Assembly: GCF_000423405.1 (NCBI RefSeq)
Contig: NZ_AUHX01000004.1
Coordinates: 62,001 to 126,000 of the forward strand
Source: Mesonia mobilis DSM 19841
GTDB lineage: Bacteria; Bacteroidota; Bacteroidia; Flavobacteriales; Flavobacteriaceae
Length of the DNA stretch: 64,000 bases
Direction of reading: 5' to 3'
Part shown: piece by piece, positions 19,173-27,464 of the stretch
Numbering within the stretch: position 1 is the stretch's first letter
Layout of the letters: the number at the start of each line of letters is the position of its first letter
Notes under the pieces: generated by a model
The model's database searches: none
Told to the model about the DNA's origin: nothing
Seen by the model: the letters and a program-made list of their open reading frames with translations, nothing else
Program-made: the position numbers and the translations under genes

Positions 19173-19898
19173 ATGAAAAAATTTTACACAATTTACCTTT
19201 TAAGCTTTTCGATGCTATTCTTTTCTTGTTCAGACTCTACTGAAGATGAATTTGAAGAAGTAAATGAAGACGCTGCAGAACTTTACTTAGAAAAGATTGT
19301 AATTGAATTACCTAATAACGAAGGTACAGAAACCGTAAATATTAATTATGACCAAGATGGCAAAGTTACTAGCGGAAATAATTCTGATGGTGCGGTCTTT
19401 TTAAATTACCAAGAATCTGGAGATCTAAATTCTTATACCGATAATAACGAAACCATAAGTATGAGTGAATTGTACCAGGCTCCTTACGATGCATTTGAAG
19501 TAGGGCAAATTATATCTTACTACGACAACGGAAATGTTGAAAATATTGAAGTTATTGATGACACCAGCTATCCTGAACAAACTTTATATGGAACAATTAC
19601 TTACGACACTAACCCAAGCGCTTATTTTTATACATTGAAGGCTGCCGGAATTTTAGATGTTTTAGACAGTGTTGACTTGAATTTCGGTTTGCAAGCTGAA
19701 GAAATTATCAAAGCAAGAAACCTTCTTCCTTATAACAACATTACTAGTATGATCTTTGAGAATGCCGAAGGATTAACTCAATACGAAGTCCACATAGATT
19801 ATACATATAATAGTGATAATTATCCTATCGCTGCTATAATTACAGCCACTTCTACAGAAAGTACCGATGTTACTGAAGTAACTTACACTTACAGGTAA
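19173..19898 (+). CDS. Secreted lipoprotein of unknown function, strand-rich
   Basis: 241 residues with an SPII signal (MLFFSC, lipobox Cys at about 19) and a D/E-rich segment after the cysteine, typical of surface-exported Bacteroidota lipoproteins. The body is rich in strand phrases such as VNINYDQDGKVTSGNNSDG, GTITYDTNPSAYFYTL and HIDYTYNSDNYPIAAI. These resemble the repeated beta-hairpins of DUF4595/RHS-like lipoproteins. No enzyme motif is visible. Monocistronic, with a terminator 28 bp downstream. Confidence 0.7.
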   Translation: MKKFYTIYLLSFSMLFFSCSDSTEDEFEEVNEDAAELYLEKIVIELPNNEGTETVNINYDQDGKVTSGNNSDGAVFLNYQESGDLNSYTDNNETISMSELYQAPYDAFEVGQIISYYDNGNVENIEVIDDTSYPEQTLYGTITYDTNPSAYFYTLKAAGILDVLDSVDLNFGLQAEEIIKARNLLPYNNITSMIFENAEGLTQYEVHIDYTYNSDNYPIAAIITATSTESTDVTEVTYTYR

Positions 19899-19926
19899 CC
19901 TATAAATCTGGTCTTTATTATAAACT

Positions 19927-19962
19927 AAAAAAGCGATGCTGAATTCAGCATCGCTTTTTTTT
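19927..19962 (+). terminator. Intrinsic terminator
   Basis: A near-perfect palindrome AAAAAAGCGATGCTGAATTC with its complement GCATCGCTTTTTTTT. Its core GATGCTGAATTCAGCATC is the same hairpin as in the REP-like repeats, so a repeat seems to serve as terminator here. Confidence 0.85.
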
Positions 19963-20052
19963 AGATCTGTAACGTATTAAAAAAATCTTTAAAAAATTAA
20001 GAATTCTATAACATTTTAATATATTAGTAGCCGTTAACCTCAACTACTACTT

Positions 20053-20403
20053 ATGAGAAAAACTCTACTTGCGTCGACAATTTTATTGTCTTCACTTTAC
20101 ACCTTTAGTCAAGAAAAGGTTGAATATATTGATACAGAAGAAATTATTACCGAAGGCTTTGTTTTAGCTGAAGAAGGCAATGTTGATGAAGCGCTTGAAT
20201 TGTTTAATAAAGTCAACAAAAACGATTCATTATACCACGCATTGAGTGTAACCAAATCTTACTTCTTATTAAATAATGATAAAAATGATGAAGCCATCGA
20301 TGTATTGAATGAAGCATTACATTCAGATTATTATGAAGATCGTGCTTCCTTCTTCGTGAATAAGGCCAATGCATTATCTAATAAAAAAGAGTTAGGATAT
20401 TAG
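20053..20403 (+). pseudogene. Truncated TPR-domain exported protein
   Basis: 116 residues: signal peptide (ends at TFSQ), then about 2.5 TPR-like units (EGFVLAEEGNVDEALELFNKV, SVTKSYFLLNNDKNDEAIDVLNEAL, ASFFVNKANALSNKKELGY). TPR proteins with this N-terminus normally continue for several hundred residues; here the frame stops at TAG in the middle of a repeat, next to the direct repeat TTAGGATATTAGGATAT. It is probably the 5' remnant of a larger gene. Promoter and start look intact, so a short product may still be made. Confidence 0.55.
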
Positions 20404-20425
20404 GATATGTTTGCTAACTCTATTT

Positions 20426-20629
20426 TTATTTATTCATTTCCTCTTGAAAGTGTTTCTCTAGAAATTGCTTTTCTTTCTTATTTAATTCATCAACTAATCC
20501 TATTGGACCGCAAAAACTAATATCTTCATCATCTTTATGTACATAAACTGTTAACGGATAGCCTTTCTGAATTTCATACAAAGAATAAAAGCCTTTAATT
20601 TCTAATAGATCTATAGGACCTACCTTAAA
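20426..20629 (-). pseudogene. Unrecognised coding remnant without a start codon
   Basis: Minus-strand frame, 67 codons between two stops: it contains GPIDLLEIKGFYSLYEIQKG, PLTVYVHKDDEDISF and a Lys/Glu-rich end EKQFLEKHFQEEMNK. The codon pattern and amino-acid composition look like real protein, but no ATG lies in frame at its 5' end; a TTG start would give 51 residues. I do not recognise the family. It faces the truncated TPR gene tail to tail, which suggests a rearrangement scar between 20400 and 20430. Confidence 0.4.
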
Positions 20630-20648
20630 TTATTAATCTAACTTACAA

Positions 20649-21413
20649 CTACCTAATAAAAACAGGTTCGTTTTCTTTTTGAGTATGTTCTTCACTAAAT
20701 TTATAACCATCATAATCGAAACCTTTAAGATCATTTAAGGTTTTAGCATTGGTATCGATAATATATCTAGACATTGAACCTCTTGCTTTTTTAGCATAAA
20801 AACTGATAATTTTTAATTTACCATTTTTAAAGTCTTTAAATACCGGAGAAATCACTTCTGCTTTTAAATTCTTTTTATTGACCGCTTTAAAATATTCGTT
20901 ACTGGCAAGGTTTATAAAAAGTTCATCATCTTCTAGCTCATCATTTAATGATTGAGTTACTTGCTCTTGCCAAACTTCATAGAGATTTTCATGAGTTTCG
21001 ATAGAAAGCTTGGTTCCCATTTCTAATCGATAGGGTTGAATTAAATCTAACGGACGCAAAATACCATACATTCCCGATAAAATTCTTAGTGTATTTTGTA
21101 ATAAATCGATCTTGCTTTCTTCGATAGTATAAGCGTCTAAACCGGTATAAACATCACCTGCAAACATGTAAGCTGCGGGGCGTGAATTTTTCTTAGTATG
21201 CTCTTCTTCAAATTCTTGGTAACGAGTGTAATTTAAATCGGCTAACTTATCGCTGATTCCCATAAGCTCAAAAATCTCTTTCTTCGACATTCTGGCTAAT
21301 TTTCGATTTATTTTTGCAGCCTGTTCTACAAACTTAGGTTGTGTACCACGAGTAGTTGGTAATTTACTTTCTTGATCTAAAGATTTTGCAGGTGAAACTA
21401 CTATTTTCATCAA
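20649..21413 (-). CDS. yaaA: Peroxide stress protein YaaA
   Basis: 254 residues matching the YaaA (DUF328) family from end to end: [12 protein letters not shown] at the start, [48 protein letters not shown] and [12 protein letters not shown]. YaaA is a DNA-binding protein that limits intracellular free iron during hydrogen peroxide stress in E. coli. The start could be Met1 or Met2. Monocistronic. Confidence 0.92.
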   Translation of the reverse strand: MMKIVVSPAKSLDQESKLPTTRGTQPKFVEQAAKINRKLARMSKKEIFELMGISDKLADLNYTRYQEFEEEHTKKNSRPAAYMFAGDVYTGLDAYTIEESKIDLLQNTLRILSGMYGILRPLDLIQPYRLEMGTKLSIETHENLYEVWQEQVTQSLNDELEDDELFINLASNEYFKAVNKKNLKAEVISPVFKDFKNGKLKIISFYAKKARGSMSRYIIDTNAKTLNDLKGFDYDGYKFSEEHTQKENEPVFIR

Positions 21414-21528
21414 TTTAATTTTGAAGTAAAAATAAAATTATTGATAGCAAAAGCCTATCGATTTTCGTGATTTTTAACAATCAAATCATTATCAAAAACT
21501 ATCACATTAATTTTCGCTGAATTTTTTT

Positions 21529-21599
21529 GCAATAGGGATAGTAGCAAGCTACCGTGTAGCGCGAATAGCCCGACCCGAAGTTTACGGAGGGTATTGCCC
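21529..21599 (+). repeat. Structured intergenic repeat, family F, copy C (short)
   Basis: Starts GCAATAGGGATAGTAGC with a very short apical hairpin (GTAGCAAGCTAC), followed by GTGTAGCGCGAATAGCCCGA and closing with ATTGCCC; ATTGC pairs with the first GCAAT. It lacks the GCGGCATCC block seen in copy A. Confidence 0.6.
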
Positions 21600-21602
21600 A
21601 GA

Positions 21603-21663
21603 TTAGTGGTTAGTGGTTAGTGGTTAGTGGTTAGTGGTTAGTGGTTAGTGGTTAGTGGTTAGT
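21603..21663. repeat. Heptamer tandem repeat (TTAGTGG)8.7
   Basis: Eight perfect TTAGTGG units in a row from 21603, followed by a partial unit, directly after repeat F copy C and 20 bp before the end of rluD. Likely to vary in copy number by slippage. A related array is at 24963. Confidence 0.9.
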
Positions 21664-21683
21664 AAAATTAAAAAAGAAGCATT

Positions 21684-22730
21684 TTACAATACTTCTTTTT
21701 GGTTTTTTGCATAGTTGCGCCACTTCTCGATACACTGCTGAATATCATCTGGAATATCGGTATTAAAGCTCATCCATTTTTTGGTGGTTGGGTGTTCAAA
21801 ACCTAATGTTTTTGCGTGTAATGCTTGACGCGGCAATACTTTAAAACAATTATCTACAAATTGTTTGTACTTGGTAAAAGAGGTTCCTTTTAAGATTTTT
21901 TCACCGCCATAACGTTCATCATTAAAAAGCGTATGGCCAATATATTTCATATGCACACGAATTTGGTGCGTTCTCCCTGTTTCTAACTTACAAGAAACCA
22001 AAGTAACATATCCAAATCGTTCTAAAACTTTGTAGTGCGTAACGGCAGGTTTTCCGTTTTCGGCTTCATCACCTTCAAACACGATATTTTGCAAACGATT
22101 TTTTGGGTTCCTACCAATATTGCCTTCGATCGTGCCTTCATCATCTTCTACATTTCCCCAAACCAAAGCGACATATTCACGCTCGCTGGTTTTATGAAAA
22201 AATTGCTGCGTAAGGTGCGTCATCGCGTTTTCGGTTTTGGCGACAACTAGGAGTCCGCTGGTATCTTTATCGATTCGATGTACCAAACCGGGACGTTCGC
22301 TACTGTTATTCGGTAAATTCTCAAAATGATAAACTAACGCATTAATTAGCGTTCCCGAATAATTACCGTGACCGGGATGCACCACCATTCCTGCCGGTTT
22401 ATTAACGACTAAAAGCGCATCATCTTCGTAAACTACATCTAACGGAATATCTTCTGGCGTCAACAAATATTCATACGGCGGATGCTCAAAAAGCACCTTT
22501 ACCTCATCGCCGGCTTTTACGCGGTAGTTTTGTTTTACGGTGTTTCCGTTTACAAATACATTTCCGTTTTTAGCGGCTTGCTGAACTTTATTTCGAGTCG
22601 CATTCTCCACAAAATTCATTAAAAATTTATCTACTCTTAAAGGTTCTTGTCCTTTAGATGCGGTAAAACTATAATGTTCGTATAAATCGTCGCTGCCGTT
22701 ATCTTCTTCTATTTTTCCTTCTTCGATCAT
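21684..22730 (-). CDS. rluD: 23S rRNA pseudouridine synthase, RluD family
   Basis: 348 residues: N-terminal S4 RNA-binding domain (LRVDKFLMNFVENATRNKVQQ, about 30-90) and the RluA/RluD catalytic domain with the catalytic Asp in HRIDKDTSGLLVVAKT, plus KPAGMVVHPGHGN and the GRTHQIRVHMKYIGH motif. RluD modifies U1911/1915/1917 in 23S helix 69; RluC-type specificity cannot be excluded from sequence alone. The 8-bp gap to the PASTA gene upstream indicates an operon. Confidence 0.9.
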   Translation of the reverse strand: MIEEGKIEEDNGSDDLYEHYSFTASKGQEPLRVDKFLMNFVENATRNKVQQAAKNGNVFVNGNTVKQNYRVKAGDEVKVLFEHPPYEYLLTPEDIPLDVVYEDDALLVVNKPAGMVVHPGHGNYSGTLINALVYHFENLPNNSSERPGLVHRIDKDTSGLLVVAKTENAMTHLTQQFFHKTSEREYVALVWGNVEDDEGTIEGNIGRNPKNRLQNIVFEGDEAENGKPAVTHYKVLERFGYVTLVSCKLETGRTHQIRVHMKYIGHTLFNDERYGGEKILKGTSFTKYKQFVDNCFKVLPRQALHAKTLGFEHPTTKKWMSFNTDIPDDIQQCIEKWRNYAKNQKEVL

Positions 22731-22738
22731 ATATTCAA

Positions 22739-23308
22739 CTACTCTACACTATTATAATTTTGAGTTCCGTCTCCTAAAACCATATCGATCTTAGCAGTTT
22801 TTCTCACTTTATCACCGGCTTTTAGAGGTTTGCCTTTATAAGATAATTCTAATACTACATTTTCTGCAAAATCGGGTTTAAAAGAAATTTCGCCAATTTC
22901 AAAACCTAAGGATAATAATTTCGATTCGATCTGGCGTTTGGTAATTCTTTCAAATTCGGGAATCTCCAGTTTTGGATAGTCTGAAGGATTGAGCTTAATA
23001 TAAATTTTTCGATTTTCTTTTACATATTGTCCGGCTTCAGGCGTTTGCTCGATCACCGAATATTTAGGAAAATCTGGATTATAATTAGCAGAATCTAAGA
23101 TCACTTTTCTTAAATCCATCTCTTCTAATTTTTTATCGACGATATCTAACGACAATCTCGATAAATCGGGCACTTCTATTCGTTGGTCGTGATTAGTGGT
23201 ACTGTCTAGCCATTGCATGGCTCCCAAAACTAACACAACGATCACAACAATAGCGATACCAATTTGAATTAGAAATGTCTTGCTGAAAATGAATTTAAAA
23301 AAGCTCAT
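22739..23308 (-). CDS. PASTA-domain membrane protein
   Basis: 189 residues from Met at 23308; Met at 23332 would add eight residues before the membrane helix. One N-terminal TM (about 10-32) is followed by an extracytoplasmic part of two to three PASTA units: IEVPDLSRLSLDIVDKKLEEM, IEQTPEAGQYVKENRKIYIKLNP, then a second repeat LEIPEFERITKRQIESKLLSLGF ending in LKAGDKVRKTAKIDMVLG. PASTA units bind peptidoglycan fragments or beta-lactams in other proteins. No kinase or transpeptidase domain is attached. The divergent neighbour is ddl, also a peptidoglycan gene. Confidence 0.82.
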   Translation of the reverse strand: MSFFKFIFSKTFLIQIGIAIVVIVVLVLGAMQWLDSTTNHDQRIEVPDLSRLSLDIVDKKLEEMDLRKVILDSANYNPDFPKYSVIEQTPEAGQYVKENRKIYIKLNPSDYPKLEIPEFERITKRQIESKLLSLGFEIGEISFKPDFAENVVLELSYKGKPLKAGDKVRKTAKIDMVLGDGTQNYNSVE

Positions 23309-23324
23309 TATTATTGATAAATTA

Positions 23325-23357
23325 TTGCACAAAGATATAAAAACACCTGTATTTTTG
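23325..23357 (+). promoter_or_regulatory. Probable Bacteroidota promoter of ddl
   Basis: TATTTTTG (23350-23357) fits TAnnTTTG; a TTG at 23325-23327 lies 22 bp upstream, within the usual range for the -33 element. The start codon is 53 bp downstream. Confidence 0.45.
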
Positions 23358-23410
23358 TGATAAATAATACACGGCTTATTTTACAAACGTAACGAGCAGA
23401 TAAAAAGTTT

Positions 23411-24388
23411 ATGATGAAAAGAAAAATTGCCATCGCCATGGGCGGCTATTCTAGCGAATACAAAATTTCTCTAAATAGCGGTGAGTTGGTTTATAAACAT
23501 ACCGATCGAGATTTATTTGAGCCTTACCGCGCTCATATTTTAGAAGAGGGTTGGTTTATCGTGCTCGATAATGGTGAGAAATTGCAGATTAATAAAGCCG
23601 ATTTTTCTGTTGAAATTGATAATGAAAAAATCACTTTCGATAGCGTTTTTAACATTATTCACGGTACGCCGGGAGAAGACGGAATTTTTCAGGGTTATCT
23701 AGAAATGCTCAATATCCCGCAAACGGCTTGCGATTATTATCAAGCGGCACTTACGTTTAATAAACGTGATTGTATAAGTATTCTTCGCGCTTATGGTATT
23801 AAAACGGCAAAAAATTATTTTTTAAATAAAGGTGATGAATACCACGAAGATGAAATTATTGATCGAGTTGGTTTACCTTGTTTTGTAAAAGCGAATAAAG
23901 CCGGAAGTAGCTTCGGAATTTCTAAAGTGAAGAAAAAAGAAGACCTCGCAGCAGCGATTAATTTTTCTTTTGAAGAAGATGAAGAAGTAATTATTGAATC
24001 ATTTCTAGATGGAACCGAAGTTTCTGTAGGAGTGATCCAATATAAAGGAGAAGTTTTACCATTACCGGTGACCGAGATTATTTCTGAAAATGAATTTTTC
24101 GATTATGAAGCGAAATATTTAGGAATGTCGAAAGAAATTACCCCGGCGAATATTTCTGAAGAAGATCGTATAAAAGTACAAAACCAAGCCAAGCGTATTT
24201 TTCAGGTGTTGAAGTTAAAAGGCCTTACGAGAGCTGAATTTATTTTTCACGAAGGAGAACCTCACTTTTTAGAAGTAAATACTAATCCCGGTTTAAGTGA
24301 AGCGAGTATTTTACCGCAGCAAGCCAAAGCAGCCGGCATTAGCCTTAAAGATTTATTTACCAATGTGATCGAAGCTTCGCATTCTTAA
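23411..24388 (+). CDS. ddl: D-alanine--D-alanine ligase
   Basis: 325 residues with the ATP-grasp ligase layout. The N-terminal domain has IAMGGYSSEYKISLNSG and the substrate-loop NIIHGTPGEDGIFQGYLE; the central domain has VKANKAGSSFGISKV; the C-terminal domain has the metal/ATP site FLEVNTNPGLSEASILP. It joins two D-Ala residues for peptidoglycan precursors in the cytosol. The start codon is doubled (MM); the upstream one is used here. It is divergent from the PASTA gene. Confidence 0.93.
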   Translation: MMKRKIAIAMGGYSSEYKISLNSGELVYKHTDRDLFEPYRAHILEEGWFIVLDNGEKLQINKADFSVEIDNEKITFDSVFNIIHGTPGEDGIFQGYLEMLNIPQTACDYYQAALTFNKRDCISILRAYGIKTAKNYFLNKGDEYHEDEIIDRVGLPCFVKANKAGSSFGISKVKKKEDLAAAINFSFEEDEEVIIESFLDGTEVSVGVIQYKGEVLPLPVTEIISENEFFDYEAKYLGMSKEITPANISEEDRIKVQNQAKRIFQVLKLKGLTRAEFIFHEGEPHFLEVNTNPGLSEASILPQQAKAAGISLKDLFTNVIEASHS

Positions 24389-24505
24389 GAATTGCTTATC
24401 TTCACTAAAAATGTTTGGTTGAAATTATTTTTAAAATTCCAACTAAAGAAAAAAGTAACGTTGTGTTGAAACTAATTTCAGCATCACATCACTAAAATAA
24501 AAATT

Positions 24506-24958
24506 ATGAAACGAGCGGTTTTCCCGGGTTCTTTTGACCCTTTAACCTTAGGACATTACGATATCATTGAACGCGGACTCAAACTTTTTGATGAAATTAT
24601 CTTGGCTATCGGTGTAAATGCCGACAAAAAATATATGTTTTCGCTGGAACGACGTCTTCAGTTTTTAGAAGAGACTTTTAAAGATGAACCGAAAATTAAA
24701 GTAAAAACTTATGAGGGCTTAACCGTAGATTTCTGTATGAAAGAAAATGCAGATTTCATCTTACGTGGACTTCGAAACCCTGCCGATTTCGAGTTTGAAA
24801 AAGCCATCGCACACACCAATCGAAAACTTCAAAAAATTGAAACCGTTTTCTTACTTACTTCTAGCGGTAAAAGTTATATTTCTTCTTCCATTGTTCGAGA
24901 TGTGATTCGAAATAATGGGGATTACACCTTACTGGTTCCCGATGCAGTTAGGGTTTAG
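24506..24958 (+). CDS. coaD: Phosphopantetheine adenylyltransferase (CoaD)
   Basis: 150 residues, the normal length. The nucleotidyl-transferase signature GSFDPLTLGHYDII includes the T/HxGH motif, LRGLRNPADFEFE contains the conserved RGLR, and SSSIVRDVIRNNGD is the C-terminal ISSS/TxxR-type motif. It makes dephospho-CoA from 4'-phosphopantetheine. The upstream 118-bp gap has a decayed REP-like half unit (about 24462-24490). Likely monocistronic. Confidence 0.94.
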   Translation: MKRAVFPGSFDPLTLGHYDIIERGLKLFDEIILAIGVNADKKYMFSLERRLQFLEETFKDEPKIKVKTYEGLTVDFCMKENADFILRGLRNPADFEFEKAIAHTNRKLQKIETVFLLTSSGKSYISSSIVRDVIRNNGDYTLLVPDAVRV

Positions 24959-24962
24959 GAAA

Positions 24963-24999
24963 GTGGTTAGTGGTTAGAGGTTAGAGGTTAGAGGTTAGA
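24963..24999. repeat. Degenerate heptamer array (GTGGTTA/GAGGTTA)
   Basis: Two GTGGTTA units followed by three GAGGTTA units directly after the coaD stop. Same seven-base family as at 21603, with a different unit in the second half. It abuts the REP-like block at 25011. Confidence 0.8.
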
Positions 25000-25010
25000 A
25001 AAATACATTA

Positions 25011-25205
25011 TGCTGAACTCGATTTCAGCATCATATCAATATAATTCTTAAAAATCTGGATGAGATCCTAAATCAAGTTTAGGGTGACGTATTGTATTCC
25101 ATTAAATATAAATTCAACTCTTCGTCATGCTGAACTTGATTCAGCATCGCATCAATATAATTCTCAAATATCTGGATGAGACCACAAATCAAGTTTAAGG
25201 TGACG
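25011..25205 (+). repeat. REP-like palindromic repeat block, left copy (two units)
   Basis: Two tandem units, 25011-25089 and 25123-25205. Each has a first hairpin TGCTGAA...TTCAGCA, a linker ending ATCTGGATGAGA, and a second hairpin CCTAAATCAAGTTTAGGGTGACG. The 165-bp stretch 25041-25205 recurs as 27282-27448 in the same orientation, on the other side of the three-gene operon. No gene is visible between 24958 and 25227. Confidence 0.85.
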
Positions 25206-25226
25206 GTTATATTAAGCGATTAAAAA

Positions 25227-25748
25227 TTACTGCATATACTTTTTCAAAATCGAAATGTGCTCTTCTTTAGTTTGGTTGTAATTGGTTTGTACGAGAACTT
25301 CATTATTTTCATTAAATACAATAAAATCTGAATATCCCATTTCTTTATAATCACAACTATCACAAATATTTAGAATCGTCTTTTTAAAAAACCCCAACAA
25401 CGGCTTATCTTTTATAATATAAAATGGCTCTTCATAACCATAATAAAAAAGATGGTCTTCTAAATCTTGCTGTTTTTTTTCTTTGTTATTTGTAACAACA
25501 AATAGATCAAAGTTTTTTTGAGTTGAATTTTTATACAATTTATCTAAATCCGGAAAAATATCTCTACTTGCCAGACAAAATTGATCGAATATAAAAGCTA
25601 TTTTGTATTCTTTTTCGCTCTCAAAAATTTCTGCTTTTAATTCTTCCAGCTCCATAAGCTGAATATTGGTTTTAAACACCGCATTTTGAGCAGTTATAGA
25701 ATAACAAGCAGTAAATAAAAAACTAATGATAAATAAATACTTCATCAC
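25227..25748 (-). CDS. Exported thioredoxin-like protein with CxxS motif
   Basis: 173 residues with a signal peptide ending near SITAQ. The body resembles a TlpA-type thioredoxin fold: KIAFIFDQFCLASRDIFPDLDKLY aligns with the usual WxxWCxxCRxxxPxLxxLY, but the active site is CLAS, that is CxxS. A separate CDSC pair sits about 60 residues further on, in an unusual place. It is the last gene of a three-gene minus-strand operon (8-bp gap). A monothiol or isomerase-like activity is possible but unproven. Confidence 0.6.
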   Translation of the reverse strand: MMKYLFIISFLFTACYSITAQNAVFKTNIQLMELEELKAEIFESEKEYKIAFIFDQFCLASRDIFPDLDKLYKNSTQKNFDLFVVTNNKEKKQQDLEDHLFYYGYEEPFYIIKDKPLLGFFKKTILNICDSCDYKEMGYSDFIVFNENNEVLVQTNYNQTKEEHISILKKYMQ

Positions 25749-25756
25749 TTTAGAAT

Positions 25757-26374
25757 TTATTCACCCCAACTTCGATTCACATTTTCTAGCACAAATTTTC
25801 GCATATAAGGTGAAAGCTCCCAACGCTCTTGCAAATCGATATTCAACAAGATGATTTGAATATTTTCTCCTTTTGCTTTTTGTCGCAAAAGCACATTGTA
25901 CCATTCACTATAAATTTCTATAAGTTGTTCTGTTTGTTCACTTTCAATCAGATCCCAATTCACTACAAATGTATAATCGTAATTTTTGGGATCTTCGTAA
26001 TCATTTCCAGTTTTATAGTGAACAATTTTTGAGGTCCAAAAATCTAGGCTAGGCTCATTTTTCTCTGGCCTTTTTCTAATTTTTTTAAAATTCGCTAATT
26101 TCTTTTCTGAAGTTATATTGTTTATAGACTCTAAAAACTGCCCTTCCGCATTAAATACGTAAATTCTAGGCGAACGAAGAAATTTAGATTCAGAATAAGG
26201 TCTAAAACTATTTTCAAAATCTTTAGTGATATAAATATCTTCTTCTTGAAATGGAAGTTCGTACCTTTCAATATAAGCATCTAAAGAATCTGAATTTTTA
26301 AAATTGTAGGTGTATTCTTCTTGAGCAAAAATTGGTAATGCTATTAGATAAAATAATAAGATGATTTTTTTCAT
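25757..26374 (-). CDS. Exported protein of unknown function, paralogue B
   Basis: 205 residues, signal peptide ending at PIFAQ. It is clearly related to the product of the upstream gene: both share DS(L/I)xxYI, xxDIY(I/V), SPxIYVFN(A/S)xGxxL, EKKLxNFKKI, a central FVVNW/FVLNW and the C-terminal I(I/V)LLNIDLQ(E/D)xW(E/D)LS block. The strand-helix alternation around SPRIYVFNAEGQFL resembles a thioredoxin-like fold, but there is no cysteine pair. Start overlaps the upstream stop by 4 bp (ATGA). I do not recognise the family. Confidence 0.6.
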   Translation of the reverse strand: MKKIILLFYLIALPIFAQEEYTYNFKNSDSLDAYIERYELPFQEEDIYITKDFENSFRPYSESKFLRSPRIYVFNAEGQFLESINNITSEKKLANFKKIRKRPEKNEPSLDFWTSKIVHYKTGNDYEDPKNYDYTFVVNWDLIESEQTEQLIEIYSEWYNVLLRQKAKGENIQIILLNIDLQERWELSPYMRKFVLENVNRSWGE

Positions 26375-26982
26375 TTCTTTTTCCAGGCGTTAACAATCTT
26401 CAATACGTTTTCACGAGATTCTTGTGACAAATCCCATTGATCCTGTAAATCGATATTCAACAAAACTACTTTAATATTTTCACCATTATCTTGATGTCTT
26501 TTTAATACATCATACCAATGGTTTATCAATTCTATACTTTCTTCATCATTATGTAGAAAACCCCAATTAAGTACGAAATAAAAATCAGAATTACGCTCTT
26601 CTAATATTTGTTTTGAATTGAAGTGAATCAATTTTTCTCTCCAAAATTTTAAATCAGGATAATCTTTATTCGGTTTACGATTTATCTTTTTAAAATTTGA
26701 AAGTTTTTTTTCTGCGTTTGCATTATGGATAAAATCTAGATAATTACCTTTAGAGTTAAATACATAAATTACTGGAGATTTTAAGTAACCTTGACTATAA
26801 GTTTTAAAACTTTCTAAGTTTTTCAGAACGTAAATATCTTGATTCTCAAAAGAAAGATTTTTGACTTTAATGTAATTTTCGATTGAATCTGATGAAATAA
26901 AATTAATTTCTGAATCAACTTGAGAAAACCCTAAATTAAAAAACAAAATTGATAGTAATGTATATATTATTTGAATATTCAT
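26371..26982 (-). CDS. Exported protein of unknown function, paralogue A
   Basis: 203 residues from Met at 26982 (Met at 26991 is an alternative), signal peptide ending near LGFSQ. Tandem paralogue of the following gene (see shared blocks there) with roughly 40 percent visible identity, highest in the last 60 residues. No catalytic motif or cysteine pair is seen. First gene of the operon. The three products are all exported, so they probably act together in the periplasm. Confidence 0.6.
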   Translation of the reverse strand: MNIQIIYTLLSILFFNLGFSQVDSEINFISSDSIENYIKVKNLSFENQDIYVLKNLESFKTYSQGYLKSPVIYVFNSKGNYLDFIHNANAEKKLSNFKKINRKPNKDYPDLKFWREKLIHFNSKQILEERNSDFYFVLNWGFLHNDEESIELINHWYDVLKRHQDNGENIKVVLLNIDLQDQWDLSQESRENVLKIVNAWKKK

Positions 26983-27104
26983 AATAAACAAGCTAAATTT
27001 TATGTTGTCCGATCTACTCGGAAAACAACTGCTGCTAATATATAATTAAATTGAATAAAATATAAAAAAAATATTTTATTTTACTTTCACCAAGCTAACG
27101 GAAG

Positions 27105-27240
27105 TTACAATTGTTTTTTCACTTGTAATACTTGGGTAAATTCTGCATTCAAAGAAGCTAAGCTAAAAGCTTGCTTATGGACGCCTTTCGATTTCGGATT
27201 ATTAAATAAATATACTGATTGAAAATTAGAGGTTGAACTT
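27105..27240 (-). pseudogene. Possible coding remnant
   Basis: Minus-strand frame of about 45 codons ending at a stop at 27105: STSNFQSVYLFNNPKSKG then VHKQAFSLASLNAEFTQVLQ and VKKQL. A second open stretch upstream (CNLEIEESTELIKFNL) ends in another frame at the junction, as if by a frameshift. I do not recognise the family; it could also be chance. It lies within the 473-bp gap 26992-27464, which otherwise holds the right REP-like block. Confidence 0.22.
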
Positions 27241-27281
27241 AATTAACTCCGTTGACTCTTCGATTTCTAAATTACAAAAAT

Positions 27282-27448
27282 ATAATTCTGAAATATCTGG
27301 ATGAGACCCTAAATCAAGTTTAGGGTGACGTATTGCACTCTATTAAATATATATTCAACTGTACGTCATGCTGAACTCGATTCAGCATCGCATCAACATA
27401 ATTCTTTAAAAAATCTGGATGAGACCCCAAATCAGTTTTGGGGTGACG
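27282..27448 (+). repeat. REP-like palindromic repeat block, right copy
   Basis: Second half unit plus a full unit (27363-27448), with hairpins ACCCTAAATC...TTTAGGGT, TGCTGAACTCGATTCAGCA and ACCCCAAATC...TTTGGGGT. Nearly identical along its length, including the non-palindromic spacer ATTAAATATA(A/T)ATTCAACT, to 25041-25205. Same orientation, so the pair forms direct repeats about 2.2 kb apart. Confidence 0.85.
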
Positions 27449-27464
27449 CTTTATAAATGTTAAC

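Noticed and set aside
21603-21663. Tandem array considered as CRISPR or telomere-like sequence.
   Set aside because: Units are seven bases without spacers; no cas genes; a TTAG-like look is coincidental in a bacterial chromosome.
25011-27448. The repeats around the three-gene operon considered as insertion sequence ends.
   Set aside because: No transposase or terminal inverted repeat; the repeat units occur alone elsewhere (40171). Direct-repeat recombination explains it better.
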